Source: Streptomyces sp. NBC_01237 (GTDB taxonomy: Bacteria; Actinomycetota; Actinomycetes; Streptomycetales; Streptomycetaceae). From it: a stretch of DNA of 64,000 bases. Positions 29,676-39,021 of the stretch are shown here, piece after piece. The stretch is taken from NCBI RefSeq assembly GCF_035917275.1, contig NZ_CP108508.1, positions 2,666,001 through 2,730,000 of the forward strand. The letters are read 5' to 3'. The notes under the pieces were generated by a model, which saw nothing but the letters and a program-made list of their open reading frames with translations, had not been told where the DNA came from and did no database searches. The stretch's first letter is position 1. Each line of letters begins with the position of its first letter. A program made the translations under genes and the position numbers.

Positions 29676-30380
29676 TTACGAGGGGGTGCGGGCGGCCGCC
29701 GCGAGGAGGCGGGCGGTGTCGTCGGCGCAGAGCTGGAGCGCGCTGCCGACCGTGGTCAGCACCTCGCGTTCCGCCGGGCTGTACGGGCCGTCGGCCAGTG
29801 CGATCCTGGCGCCCTGGAGCAGCACCGACTCGCGTCCCGCGGTGGCCAGGTGGGGCGCGAGGGGGCCCAGGACCTCGTGCAGCTCGATGGCGAGGGTCGG
29901 CCCGCACGCCTCGGCCGCGGGGTCGGCGCCGGGGCCGTGACCGGTGTCGGCGGCGAGCACCTCGACGATGGTGAAGAGCTGTTCCCGGGTGCAGTCGTCG
30001 AGCCCGGCGTCGCGCACGGTGGCGACCGCGGTGTCCAGGACCGTGCGGGAGGTGGTGCCGCCGGCCGCGAGGACGCCGAGTGTGACCGTGTGCACGGCCT
30101 CCCGGAGCATCGCGGAGAACCGGGTGGTGGTGGGGTGGTCGAGGGCGTCGGTGGCGAAGTGCGCCCGGCAGACGGCGCATTCGACGACGGGCCCCGCGCT
30201 GCCGCGCCGCAGCAGTGGCACACCGAGCACGGTGAAGCGCCGACGCCCGGTGAGGCGGCGGTAGTTGCGGTCGCCCCCGCAGCCGGGGCAGAAGAACTCG
30301 CCGTCACCGACGGCGTCCCAGACGGTGCGGATGCCGTAGATGACCGGCTTCAGAGCGCGTTGTCCCCTGGCTGACCGCAC
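29676..30380 (-). CDS. Zinc-ribbon protein with TerB-like domain
   Basis: A 234-residue protein. The N-terminus holds a zinc ribbon with C31, C34, C68 and C71 (FFCPGCGGD and ECAVC). The helical remainder resembles the TerB (tellurite resistance B) fold, with paired acidic residues near DGPYSPAEREVL. TerB proteins bind calcium and associate with the membrane stress machinery; a role in resistance is inference. The GTG at 30380 has GGAGG 8 bases upstream, better than the GTG at 30389. It stands 43 bases upstream of recO and may be transcribed with it. Confidence 0.75.
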   Translation of the reverse strand: MRSARGQRALKPVIYGIRTVWDAVGDGEFFCPGCGGDRNYRRLTGRRRFTVLGVPLLRRGSAGPVVECAVCRAHFATDALDHPTTTRFSAMLREAVHTVTLGVLAAGGTTSRTVLDTAVATVRDAGLDDCTREQLFTIVEVLAADTGHGPGADPAAEACGPTLAIELHEVLGPLAPHLATAGRESVLLQGARIALADGPYSPAEREVLTTVGSALQLCADDTARLLAAAARTPS

Positions 30381-30492
30381 GTCGTGCACCTCCGTAACGC
30401 TCCGGCAACATTGCCGTGTGTTGGACGTGATGTTAGCCACATGCGTGAGGCGACGTCAGTATCCCGGAGGTCACAACCCCCGGATATGGCCG

Positions 30493-30525
30493 AACCCCGC
30501 CCACCGCGAGCGGGTGGACGGGGTT
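30493..30525 (-). terminator. leuA terminator
   Basis: A hairpin of about 15 bp with one bulge (arms starting AACCCCG at 30493 and ending CGGGGTT at 30525), 60 bases past the leuA stop. Confidence 0.8.
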
Positions 30526-30584
30526 CTCGGACCGTGTCGTTCCGGGGTCAACCGGACTCCCGTACGAAGGGGTCCGGTCGCGTG

Positions 30585-32512
<1,928 letters not shown>

Positions 32513-32669
32513 GATGCGACGAGAGTAACCGAGAGACACCCGGGGCGTCGGCCCGTATCAGTATGCGGGACCGGGCATCCATGACGGGTAAACAGTGACT
32601 CATCACTCCATTTCGTCAATCACCGTCGCAACCAGTGACAGGGCGATGACGGAGTGCCACAGTCGATGT

Positions 32670-33746
32670 ATGCAGCCCCGAACCGACGACGGGTTCCGCC
32701 CCGTCTTCTGCACCATCGTGCCGCCCCATCTCCTCGACAAGCTGTCGCAGTCCGACGACCCGCTCCTCGCCGAACCGGCGCGCCGCACCCTGGCCGCCGA
32801 CGGCAACCGGCGCACCAGGCGCCGGATGACCGCCCTGGCCGGCTCCCCCGCCGCCCCGCCCACCGCGGGCGCCGTGCCCACCAAGCCGCACCGCACCCTG
32901 TACGACTGCCGCCACCGCACGGACCTGCCGGGCCACCGGGTCCGCGCCGAGGGCGAGGAGCCCACCGCGGACGCCAGCGTCAACCGCGCGTACGCGGGCC
33001 TCGGCGCCACGTTCGAACTGCTGCTCACGGCCTACGGGCGCAGCTCGATCGACGGCAAGGGCCTGCCGCTGATCGGCTCCGTGCACTACGACGAGAAGTA
33101 CAACAACGCGTTCTTCGACGGCGAGCAGATGGTCTTCGGGGACGGTGACGGGGAGATCTTCCTGGACTTCACCGTCGCCGTGGACGTCATCGCCCACGAG
33201 CTGGCCCACGGGCTGACCCAGTACACGGCCAATCTGACGTACGAGGGCCAGGCCGGCGCGCTCAACGAGTCGGTCTCCGACGTCTTCGGCTCGCTGGTCA
33301 AGCAGTACTCCCTGGGCCAGACCGCCGAGCAGGCCGACTGGCTGATCGGCGAGGGTCTCCTCGCGCCCCGGGTCAGCGGGGTGGCGCTGCGCTCGATGAA
33401 GGCTCCGGGCACGGCGTACGACGACGATGTGCTCGGCAAGGACCCGCAGCCCGCGTCGATGGACGACTACATCGAGACGGACGAGGACAACGGCGGGGTG
33501 CACCTCAACTCCGGCATCCCCAACCGCGCCTTCTACCTGCTGGCCACCGCGCTCGGCGGCAGCGCCTGGGAGCGGGCGGGCCAGATCTGGTTCGACGTGC
33601 TGACCGGCGGTGAGCTGACGGCGAACGCGGACTTCGCCGAGTTCGCCCGGCTGACCGTGGCCGCCGCACGCGAACGCTTCGGGGAGGGTGACGAGCGCGA
33701 GGCGGTCCTGAAGGCATGGTCGGAGGTGGGCGTACCGACCGCTTGA
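32670..33746 (+). CDS. Protealysin-like M4 metalloprotease
   Basis: A 358-residue zinc protease of the thermolysin family, but with the short propeptide of the protealysin type and no signal peptide, so it is made in the cytoplasm. Zinc ligands are H176 and H180 in HELAH and E200 in NESVSD; H278 in GGVHLNSGIPN fits the transition-state stabiliser. The short prodomain includes FCTIVPPHLLDKL. The start is uncertain; 32646 and 32595 are in frame. An emfourin-type inhibitor gene follows by 91 bases. Confidence 0.85.
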   Translation: MQPRTDDGFRPVFCTIVPPHLLDKLSQSDDPLLAEPARRTLAADGNRRTRRRMTALAGSPAAPPTAGAVPTKPHRTLYDCRHRTDLPGHRVRAEGEEPTADASVNRAYAGLGATFELLLTAYGRSSIDGKGLPLIGSVHYDEKYNNAFFDGEQMVFGDGDGEIFLDFTVAVDVIAHELAHGLTQYTANLTYEGQAGALNESVSDVFGSLVKQYSLGQTAEQADWLIGEGLLAPRVSGVALRSMKAPGTAYDDDVLGKDPQPASMDDYIETDEDNGGVHLNSGIPNRAFYLLATALGGSAWERAGQIWFDVLTGGELTANADFAEFARLTVAAARERFGEGDEREAVLKAWSEVGVPTA

Positions 33747-33837
33747 GTCCCGCACACGGGGACTCCCCGGCCGATGTCCCGCCCCCGTGCGGACTCGATC
33801 GCTTGAGTCCCTCCCCCGCCCCGGCTAGACAGGACCC

Positions 33838-34104
33838 ATGCGTATTCAGGTGAGTCGGACCGGCGGTTTCGCGGGCATCGCACGCCACCGCGAGGTGGAC
33901 ACCTCGGGGCGGCCGGACACGGCCGAGTGGGAGACCCTGGCCAAGGAGGCACTCGCGGCCGGCCGGGACAGCCCGCCGACCGGGGTGCCGGACGGGTTCC
34001 GGTACCGCCTCACGATCGGCGACCGGACCGTGTACTGCGCTGACCCCGATCTGACCGGGGCGCAGCGCACGCTGATCTCACGCATCCTCAAGGAGGGTGC
34101 GTGA
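33838..34104 (+). CDS. Emfourin-like protease inhibitor
   Basis: An 88-residue protein starting MRIQVSRTGGFAGIARHREVD, which matches the protealysin inhibitor family (emfourin). Members bind tightly to the protealysin-like enzyme encoded next to them and keep it inactive in the producing cell. It has no signal peptide, consistent with an intracellular complex. AGGAC lies 5 bases before the ATG. The pairing with the protease on the same strand supports the assignment; binding itself is inferred from the family. Confidence 0.8.
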   Translation: MRIQVSRTGGFAGIARHREVDTSGRPDTAEWETLAKEALAAGRDSPPTGVPDGFRYRLTIGDRTVYCADPDLTGAQRTLISRILKEGA

Positions 34105-34125
34105 GATCGGCGCCCGTCGCGGGAG

Positions 34126-34197
34126 ACCGGGCCTGTCGTCGTGTGGGACGGGCCCGGTGAGGACATGCGGGAACGGCCGGAGGCGCGCCGTTCCCGC
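34126..34197. terminator. Two adjacent hairpins between convergent genes
   Basis: A 12-bp stem with one wobble (34126-34137 with 34147-34158) is followed by a perfect 11-bp stem (34167-34177 with 34187-34197). They separate the inhibitor stop (34104) from the era stop (34203). Confidence 0.87.
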
Positions 34198-34202
34198 AGC
34201 GG

Positions 34203-35168
34203 TCAGAAGCCGAGCTTCCGCAGCTGCTTCGGATCGCGCTGCCAGTCCTTGGCCACCTTCACATGCAGGTCCAGGAAGACCGGCGTACCGAGCAGCGCCT
34301 CGATGTGCTTGCGCGACTTGGTGCCGACCTCCTTCAGCCGCTTGCCCTTCGGGCCGATGATGATGCCCTTCTGGCTGGGGCGCTCGATGTAGACGTTCGC
34401 GTGGATGTCCAGCAGCGGCTTGTCCGCCGGGCGGTCCTCGCGCGGCAGCATCTCCTCGACGACGACCGCGATGGAGTGCGGCAGCTCGTCGCGCACGCCT
34501 TCCAGCGCGGCCTCACGGATCAGCTCCGCGACCATGACCATCTCGGGCTCGTCGGTGAGGTCGCCCTCGGGGTAGAGCGGCGGGCTCTCCGGCAGGAGCG
34601 GGGCGATCAGGTCGGCGAGCAGGCTGACCTGCTGGTCCTTGACCGCGGAGACCGGGACGATCTCGGCCCACTCGAAGCCGAGCTCCTCACCGAGGCGGGA
34701 GACGGCGAGCAGTTGCTCGGCGAGCGCCTTGGAGTCGACCAGGTCGGTCTTGGTGATGATCGCGATCTTCGGGGTCTTCTTGATGCCCGCGAGTTCCTTG
34801 ATGATGAACTTGTCGCCGGGGCCGAGCTTCTGGTCGGCGGGCAGGCAGAAGCCGATGACGTCGACCTCCGCCCAGGTGGTCCGCACGACATCGTTCAGCC
34901 GCTCGCCGAGCAGCGTGCGCGGCTTGTGGAGGCCGGGGGTGTCGACCAGGATCAGCTGGGCGTCGTCGCGGTGCACGATGCCGCGCACCGTGTGCCGGGT
35001 GGTCTGGGGGCGGTTGGAGGTGATCGCCACCTTCTGACCGACCAGAGCGTTCGTGAGGGTGGACTTGCCCGCGTTGGGGCGGCCCACGAAGCAGGCGAAG
35101 CCGGCCCGGTGGGGGGCGTTGTTCTCCGCCTGCTGCGCAGCAGCTTCTGGGTTCGGTCGAGCGCTCAT
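34203..35168 (-). CDS. era: GTPase Era
   Basis: A 321-residue GTPase needed for maturation of the 30S ribosome and 16S rRNA. The P-loop GRPNAGKST is at residues 29-37, DTPG is the G3 motif and TKTD the G4 motif. A C-terminal KH domain (GIIIGPKGKRLKEVG) binds the 3' end of 16S rRNA. The ATG at 35168 was preferred to 35177 because GGGGAG is too close to the latter. It is the left end of the era-ybeY-phoH core cluster. Confidence 0.95.
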   Translation of the reverse strand: MSARPNPEAAAQQAENNAPHRAGFACFVGRPNAGKSTLTNALVGQKVAITSNRPQTTRHTVRGIVHRDDAQLILVDTPGLHKPRTLLGERLNDVVRTTWAEVDVIGFCLPADQKLGPGDKFIIKELAGIKKTPKIAIITKTDLVDSKALAEQLLAVSRLGEELGFEWAEIVPVSAVKDQQVSLLADLIAPLLPESPPLYPEGDLTDEPEMVMVAELIREAALEGVRDELPHSIAVVVEEMLPREDRPADKPLLDIHANVYIERPSQKGIIIGPKGKRLKEVGTKSRKHIEALLGTPVFLDLHVKVAKDWQRDPKQLRKLGF

Positions 35169-35238
35169 GGCGACCATTCTCCCCGATCCCGGCGGCTGCG
35201 CCGCACAGCGGTCCGCACCGGGGCTTGTCGCGGACGCC

Positions 35239-36183
35239 TCAGGAGGTGCGCGCACGGCCCCGGCGGGCCCGTATCCACAGCCCCGTACCCGCCGCGACGA
35301 TCACCCCGAGGGCCGCCGCGACCAGCCAGGGCAACGCGATGTACGGGGCGGTCGCGGACTCGCGGGTGTCCCGGGCGGTGGCGGTGAGACGGATCTCGCC
35401 CCATTCGAACTGGGGCGCCCCGGCCCAGGTCTCCGTCAGCCGCACCTGCTGGCGGGGCAGCAGCTCGGAGGGGATCTTCTTGAGGTCACGGGCGAGCAGG
35501 GTGCGGCCGAAGAGTCCCTCGGCCCGGAGGGCGACCTCGGGGTTGAGTGTGACGTTGCCGCGGTTGCGCAGGGTGTACGAGATGACGGCCCGGCTCTTTC
35601 CGGTGCCGGGGACCAGGGGCCGGCTGTGCTCGACGCGGATGTCGTCGACGGAGAGCGCGGGCATGGTGGGCCCGTTCACCCGCAGATAGATCCGGGCGCC
35701 GACGGCCTTGCGGACGCCGAGGGCTACGGCGCCCTGCTCCGCGTCCTCGACCCGCTCGTCGAGGGCGACGAGGGCACCCGGGTGGTCGCCGGGTTCGGCG
35801 TCCTCGGGGACGGTGATGGTGACCGGGACGGTGACCGAACCGCGCGCCTTCACGGTGACCCGGTCGCGGCCGGTTCGCGCCCAGGCGCCGATGGAGCGCT
35901 GCTTCTCGTCCTGCGCGCGGACCGCGAACCCGCCGTCGCGTGCGGTGTTGTACGCGTCGGCCGCGTACAGCCGGAAGGTGAGCGGCCGGGCGGTCTTGTT
36001 GGTGACGGTGACCCGGTCGGTGAGCGTGGCGCCGGGGTCGGCGGAGAGATAGAAGTACGGCCGCGCGGCGGACCGGGCGGCGGCCGGGTAGACGGACCAG
36101 CTGCCGTTGTCGGCGGCGTGGGCGGCGGGCGGCGCGATCAGCAGCAGGACGCCGGTGAGGAGGAGTACGGAGAGCTTGCGCAC
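35239..36183 (-). CDS. DUF916-like WxL-interacting surface protein
   Basis: A 314-residue protein with a Sec signal peptide (cleavage near AHAA-D, about residue 23), two Ig-like beta domains and a C-terminal membrane segment (about residues 285-305) with a basic RARRGRAR tail. The first domain has the conserved PGATLTDRVTVTNKTARPLTFRLYAAD pattern of DUF916, seen in WxL-interacting proteins of Firmicutes that anchor WxL proteins on the cell wall. The gene upstream encodes a WxL-like protein, so the pair probably forms one surface complex. Function here is inferred. Confidence 0.75.
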   Translation of the reverse strand: MRKLSVLLLTGVLLLIAPPAAHAADNGSWSVYPAAARSAARPYFYLSADPGATLTDRVTVTNKTARPLTFRLYAADAYNTARDGGFAVRAQDEKQRSIGAWARTGRDRVTVKARGSVTVPVTITVPEDAEPGDHPGALVALDERVEDAEQGAVALGVRKAVGARIYLRVNGPTMPALSVDDIRVEHSRPLVPGTGKSRAVISYTLRNRGNVTLNPEVALRAEGLFGRTLLARDLKKIPSELLPRQQVRLTETWAGAPQFEWGEIRLTATARDTRESATAPYIALPWLVAAALGVIVAAGTGLWIRARRGRARTS

Positions 36184-36227
36184 GGTGCGGGACCCCCAGG
36201 GAGCTTGCGGAGCTTGTCCGGACGGAG

Positions 36228-36259
36228 CGGGCGGGCCGGGTGCGCGCCCGGCCCGCCCG
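36228..36259 (-). terminator. Perfect 13-bp hairpin between two surface genes
   Basis: Arms 36228-36240 and 36247-36259 with a 6-base loop, 22 bases past the stop of the WxL-like gene and 45 bases before the DUF916 start. It could attenuate transcription within this pair or end it. Confidence 0.85.
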
Positions 36260-36280
36260 GTGGATCAGGGCCGCGTGCCG

Positions 36281-37342
36281 TCAGGTGAGGGTGAGCGTCA
36301 GCACTCCGGAGTACGCGCCGGTGGCGGTGTACGCCGGTACGTCCAGCGCGAGCCGGGCGTCGACGCGGAACTCACCTCCGGTGGACGCGCCGTCGGGGGT
36401 GGAGGCCAGAGTGGCGCCCGCGCTGCCGACCGGGCCCTCGGAACCGGCCGCGCAGGTGCTCGGGCTGCCGGGCTTCGTCGCGCAGACCGGGGTCCAGCGC
36501 AGCGCGCCGGCGCCGATCCTCGCGTCGCCGGGGCCCTGGAAGTCGGTGACCCTGCCGGTCAGGGACCAGCCCGCGGGACCACCGCGGTAGTCCTCGACCG
36601 TCACCGTCCGCAGGGAGCCGCGGGAGGCGCCGCCCCGGCCGAAGTCGACCGCCGACATCTCCACGCCGTCGCCGTCCTGGACCATGGAGAGCGTGCCCGC
36701 CCGCACGGACGCGGTGAGCCGCTGGCTGCCGTCGGGAATCTGGCCGCCGCCGTCGGTCGCGACGATCGTCCGTGAGACGGGGGCGGGCGGGTCCATCACC
36801 GTGCACGGGGTGTCCAGCTCCATGAGATAGCTGGTGTGGATGTTGTAGTCGCCGGGCGACAGGGTGATCTCACCGGGCGCGGTGACCGTGAACGTGCCCG
36901 TCATCGAGAACGACGGGAACGCGCCCTTGCCGGGGACCGGCTCGTTCTTCCTCGGACCGGCGACCGTGACCTCGGCGGACTGCGCACCGGCCACGACGAC
37001 CTTCCCGGTCGGCGTCATGATGTCGGCGGGCAGCGCCAGATCGACGGGGTTGCTCGCGGCGGGCTCGACCACGGTGTACGTCACCGTGACCGTGTCGCCC
37101 ACCTTCGGGGCGGCGTTGTCGACGGCGATCTCGGCGGTGGTGGGACCGTCGATGGGCGGGATTCCGGCGATGGGCGGCGGGACGCAGTGGGTGGGGAAGT
37201 CCACCGCGGCGGAGTCCGCCGTCCTGGCCAGGGCCGGACCGCCGCCGAGCACTCCCGAGCCGGCGACGACGAGTGCGGTGACGCCCAGCGCGGCGGCCCG
37301 GCGGTGCCACGGGCCGGGGGATCTTCGCATGGCTGCTCGCAT
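36281..37342 (-). CDS. Secreted WxL-domain-like surface protein
   Basis: A 353-residue exported protein. The signal peptide ends near PALA-R (residue 40). Beta-rich domains follow, the first with a PAPKVGDTVTVTYTV-type immunoglobulin pattern. The C-terminal third looks like a WxL domain: GWSLTGRVTDF contains W259-S-L261, and the terminal YTATGAYSGVLTLTLT resembles the second WxL motif, but the expected tryptophan there is threonine. Firmicute WxL domains bind peptidoglycan non-covalently. The downstream DUF916 gene is the usual partner. The ATG at 37342 was chosen for its upstream GGAGG, at 10-11 bases. Confidence 0.7.
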   Translation of the reverse strand: MRAAMRRSPGPWHRRAAALGVTALVVAGSGVLGGGPALARTADSAAVDFPTHCVPPPIAGIPPIDGPTTAEIAVDNAAPKVGDTVTVTYTVVEPAASNPVDLALPADIMTPTGKVVVAGAQSAEVTVAGPRKNEPVPGKGAFPSFSMTGTFTVTAPGEITLSPGDYNIHTSYLMELDTPCTVMDPPAPVSRTIVATDGGGQIPDGSQRLTASVRAGTLSMVQDGDGVEMSAVDFGRGGASRGSLRTVTVEDYRGGPAGWSLTGRVTDFQGPGDARIGAGALRWTPVCATKPGSPSTCAAGSEGPVGSAGATLASTPDGASTGGEFRVDARLALDVPAYTATGAYSGVLTLTLT

Positions 37343-37498
37343 GAACGGGTGCCCCTCCTGCGGGATGGCGGCACAGCGGCTCCTCTGCGCCGGCGGGGGG
37401 CCATTGACGGCCCCGGCCGGAAAGAAGTCAAGGGAGACGAATCGCGTCGACCGATGGCCCATCGGACGCTGTCATGATCCCGTCCCGCCACAACGCCG

Positions 37499-37529
37499 GA
37501 CGCCCCGCACCGTGGAGGTGCGGGGCGTC
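37499..37529 (-). terminator. Perfect 13-bp hairpin
   Basis: Arms 37499-37511 and 37517-37529 with a GTGGA loop, downstream of the cytidine-deaminase-like gene (stop 37623) and upstream of the WxL-like gene. Confidence 0.87.
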
Positions 37530-37622
37530 GGAGCAGAGCCGTGCGGGCGCGCCGCGCCGGGGGCACGGGCGGAGCCGACGGGCCGGGGGCGGCACGCCAC
37601 CGGCCGGTACGCCGCTGCCGTA

Positions 37623-37976
37623 TCAGCCCGCCGTCACCCTGACCCGTACGGTGCCGTCGGGCCCGGCGAGCAGCACCGGGGTGTCCGGCCCGCCCAGGTC
37701 CCGTACCGCCGCCCGGTCCGCGTCCGAAGGGGTCTCGGCCGCGGAGACGACCGCGGCGGCCTCCAGCGAAGTGGCACCGCTGGCCACCGCCATCGCGACG
37801 GCGGTCTGCAGGGCACTCAGCTTCAGCGACTCCAGCTCCACCGTGCCCGCGACATACGTGCGCCCCGTCTCGTCCCGTACGGCCGCGCCCTCGGGCACCC
37901 CGTTGCGGGCGCGGGTGCTGCGTGCCAGCGTGACGATCTTGCGGTCCTCGGGGTCGAGGTCGGTGCTCTCAGTCAT
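37623..37976 (-). CDS. Cytidine-deaminase-like protein without zinc ligands
   Basis: A 117-residue protein matching the cytidine deaminase fold in order and length: PEGAAVRDETGRTYVAGTVEL resembles the substrate-binding start. The zinc motif C-A-E is replaced by S-A-L in SLKLSALQTAVA, and the P-C-x-x-C motif becomes TPSDADR, with neither cysteine present. The enzyme should therefore be catalytically dead. The gene keeps the usual place near era, so a non-enzymatic role is possible. The ATG at 37976 gives the normal N-terminus. Confidence 0.72.
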   Translation of the reverse strand: MTESTDLDPEDRKIVTLARSTRARNGVPEGAAVRDETGRTYVAGTVELESLKLSALQTAVAMAVASGATSLEAAAVVSAAETPSDADRAAVRDLGGPDTPVLLAGPDGTVRVRVTAG

Positions 37977-38024
37977 GGCACGAGCATACGAAGCGGGCGG
38001 ACCCGGACGCGGCAACGGGGTGCC

Positions 38025-38921
38025 TCACCCCGGCACCGGGTACATGGAACCGCGCCGGCCCTCCGGTGAGGCCAGCCACTGGAGCTTGCTCTCCGTGCCG
38101 GTGGCCGGCAGCGGGGTGTGCAGCACGATCGCCAGATCGGGCCGGGCCGGCACCCGGAGGTGGGTGGACTCCACGGACAGGGTGCCCACCACCGGGTGGT
38201 GCAGCTCCTTGCGGACCTGGCCGCCCGGGGCGACGTCGCGCCGCTGCCACAGTTCGGCGAACTCGGCGCTCGCCCCCTTCGCCTCGTCGATGACGGCCCG
38301 GAAGCCCTCGTCGTCCGGGCACTCCGAGCAGGCGGCCCGGAACTGCGCCACGACCTGCGGGGCGAGCGCGGACCAGCCGGTCCCGGACCGGGAGCGGTAG
38401 ACGGGATCGGTGAAGAAGGCGATCAGACAGTTCTGCACGATGCCGGGGCGCATGCCCAGCACCATCGAGGCCGCGTCGTTGTACAGCACGGTGTTCCAGT
38501 AGCGGTCCATGATGTGGGCCGGGAACGGCATCCAGGCGTCGATCAGCCGGGTCAGCCCCTCGCACATGTCCGCGTGGGCCGGGTCGACCTCGGCCGGGGG
38601 CGGGTTCAGCCCGGCCAGGGAGTAGAGGTGACGGCGCTCGGCGCTGCTGAGCCGCAGCACCCGGGCGACCGCGTCCAGCACGTGCGGGGAGACGGTGATG
38701 TCGCGCCCCTGCTCCAGCCACTGGTACCAGGAGACGCCCACTCCGGCGAGGACGGCGACCTCCTCGCGGCGCAGTCCGGGGGTGCGGCGACGGGCACCGC
38801 CGTCCGGCAGACCCGCCTCGGCCGGGGTGACCCGGGCCCGTCGGCTCATCAGGAATTCGCGCAGTTCGGCGAGCCGGTGCGCCTTGATGCCGTCCGTCGC
38901 GTGCTGGGCCGGTGTGGCCAC
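38025..38921 (-). CDS. MmyB-type XRE regulator (second copy)
   Basis: A 298-residue regulator of the same family as the one at 19.9 kb. The helix-turn-helix is RRTPGLRREEVAVLAGVGVSWYQWLEQ, differing little from the first copy, and the MmyB-like C-terminal domain follows. The GTG at 38921 has GGGGGAG 4 bases upstream. It diverges from a DHA2-type exporter, with 100 bases between them that share CAGGATAAG with the first pair. It most likely controls that exporter. It interrupts the era-phoH core cluster. Confidence 0.88.
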   Translation of the reverse strand: MATPAQHATDGIKAHRLAELREFLMSRRARVTPAEAGLPDGGARRRTPGLRREEVAVLAGVGVSWYQWLEQGRDITVSPHVLDAVARVLRLSSAERRHLYSLAGLNPPPAEVDPAHADMCEGLTRLIDAWMPFPAHIMDRYWNTVLYNDAASMVLGMRPGIVQNCLIAFFTDPVYRSRSGTGWSALAPQVVAQFRAACSECPDDEGFRAVIDEAKGASAEFAELWQRRDVAPGGQVRKELHHPVVGTLSVESTHLRVPARPDLAIVLHTPLPATGTESKLQWLASPEGRRGSMYPVPG

Positions 38922-38969
38922 GTACTCCCCCTGCTGTCCGTGCGCGCTCCTGCCTGGTGGTGCGAGCAA

Positions 38970-38978
38970 CAGGATAAG
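38970..38978. promoter_or_regulatory. CAGGATAAG element between divergent genes
   Basis: The 9-base element CAGGATAAG lies between the second regulator and its exporter and is identical to the one at 20849-20857 in the first pair. On the minus strand it reads CTTATCCTG, which could contain a -10 box for the regulator. Confidence 0.45.
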
Positions 38979-39021
38979 TTCCCGCTCCCCACGGATATTC
39001 CGGTCGCCGCAGGGTGGGGCC

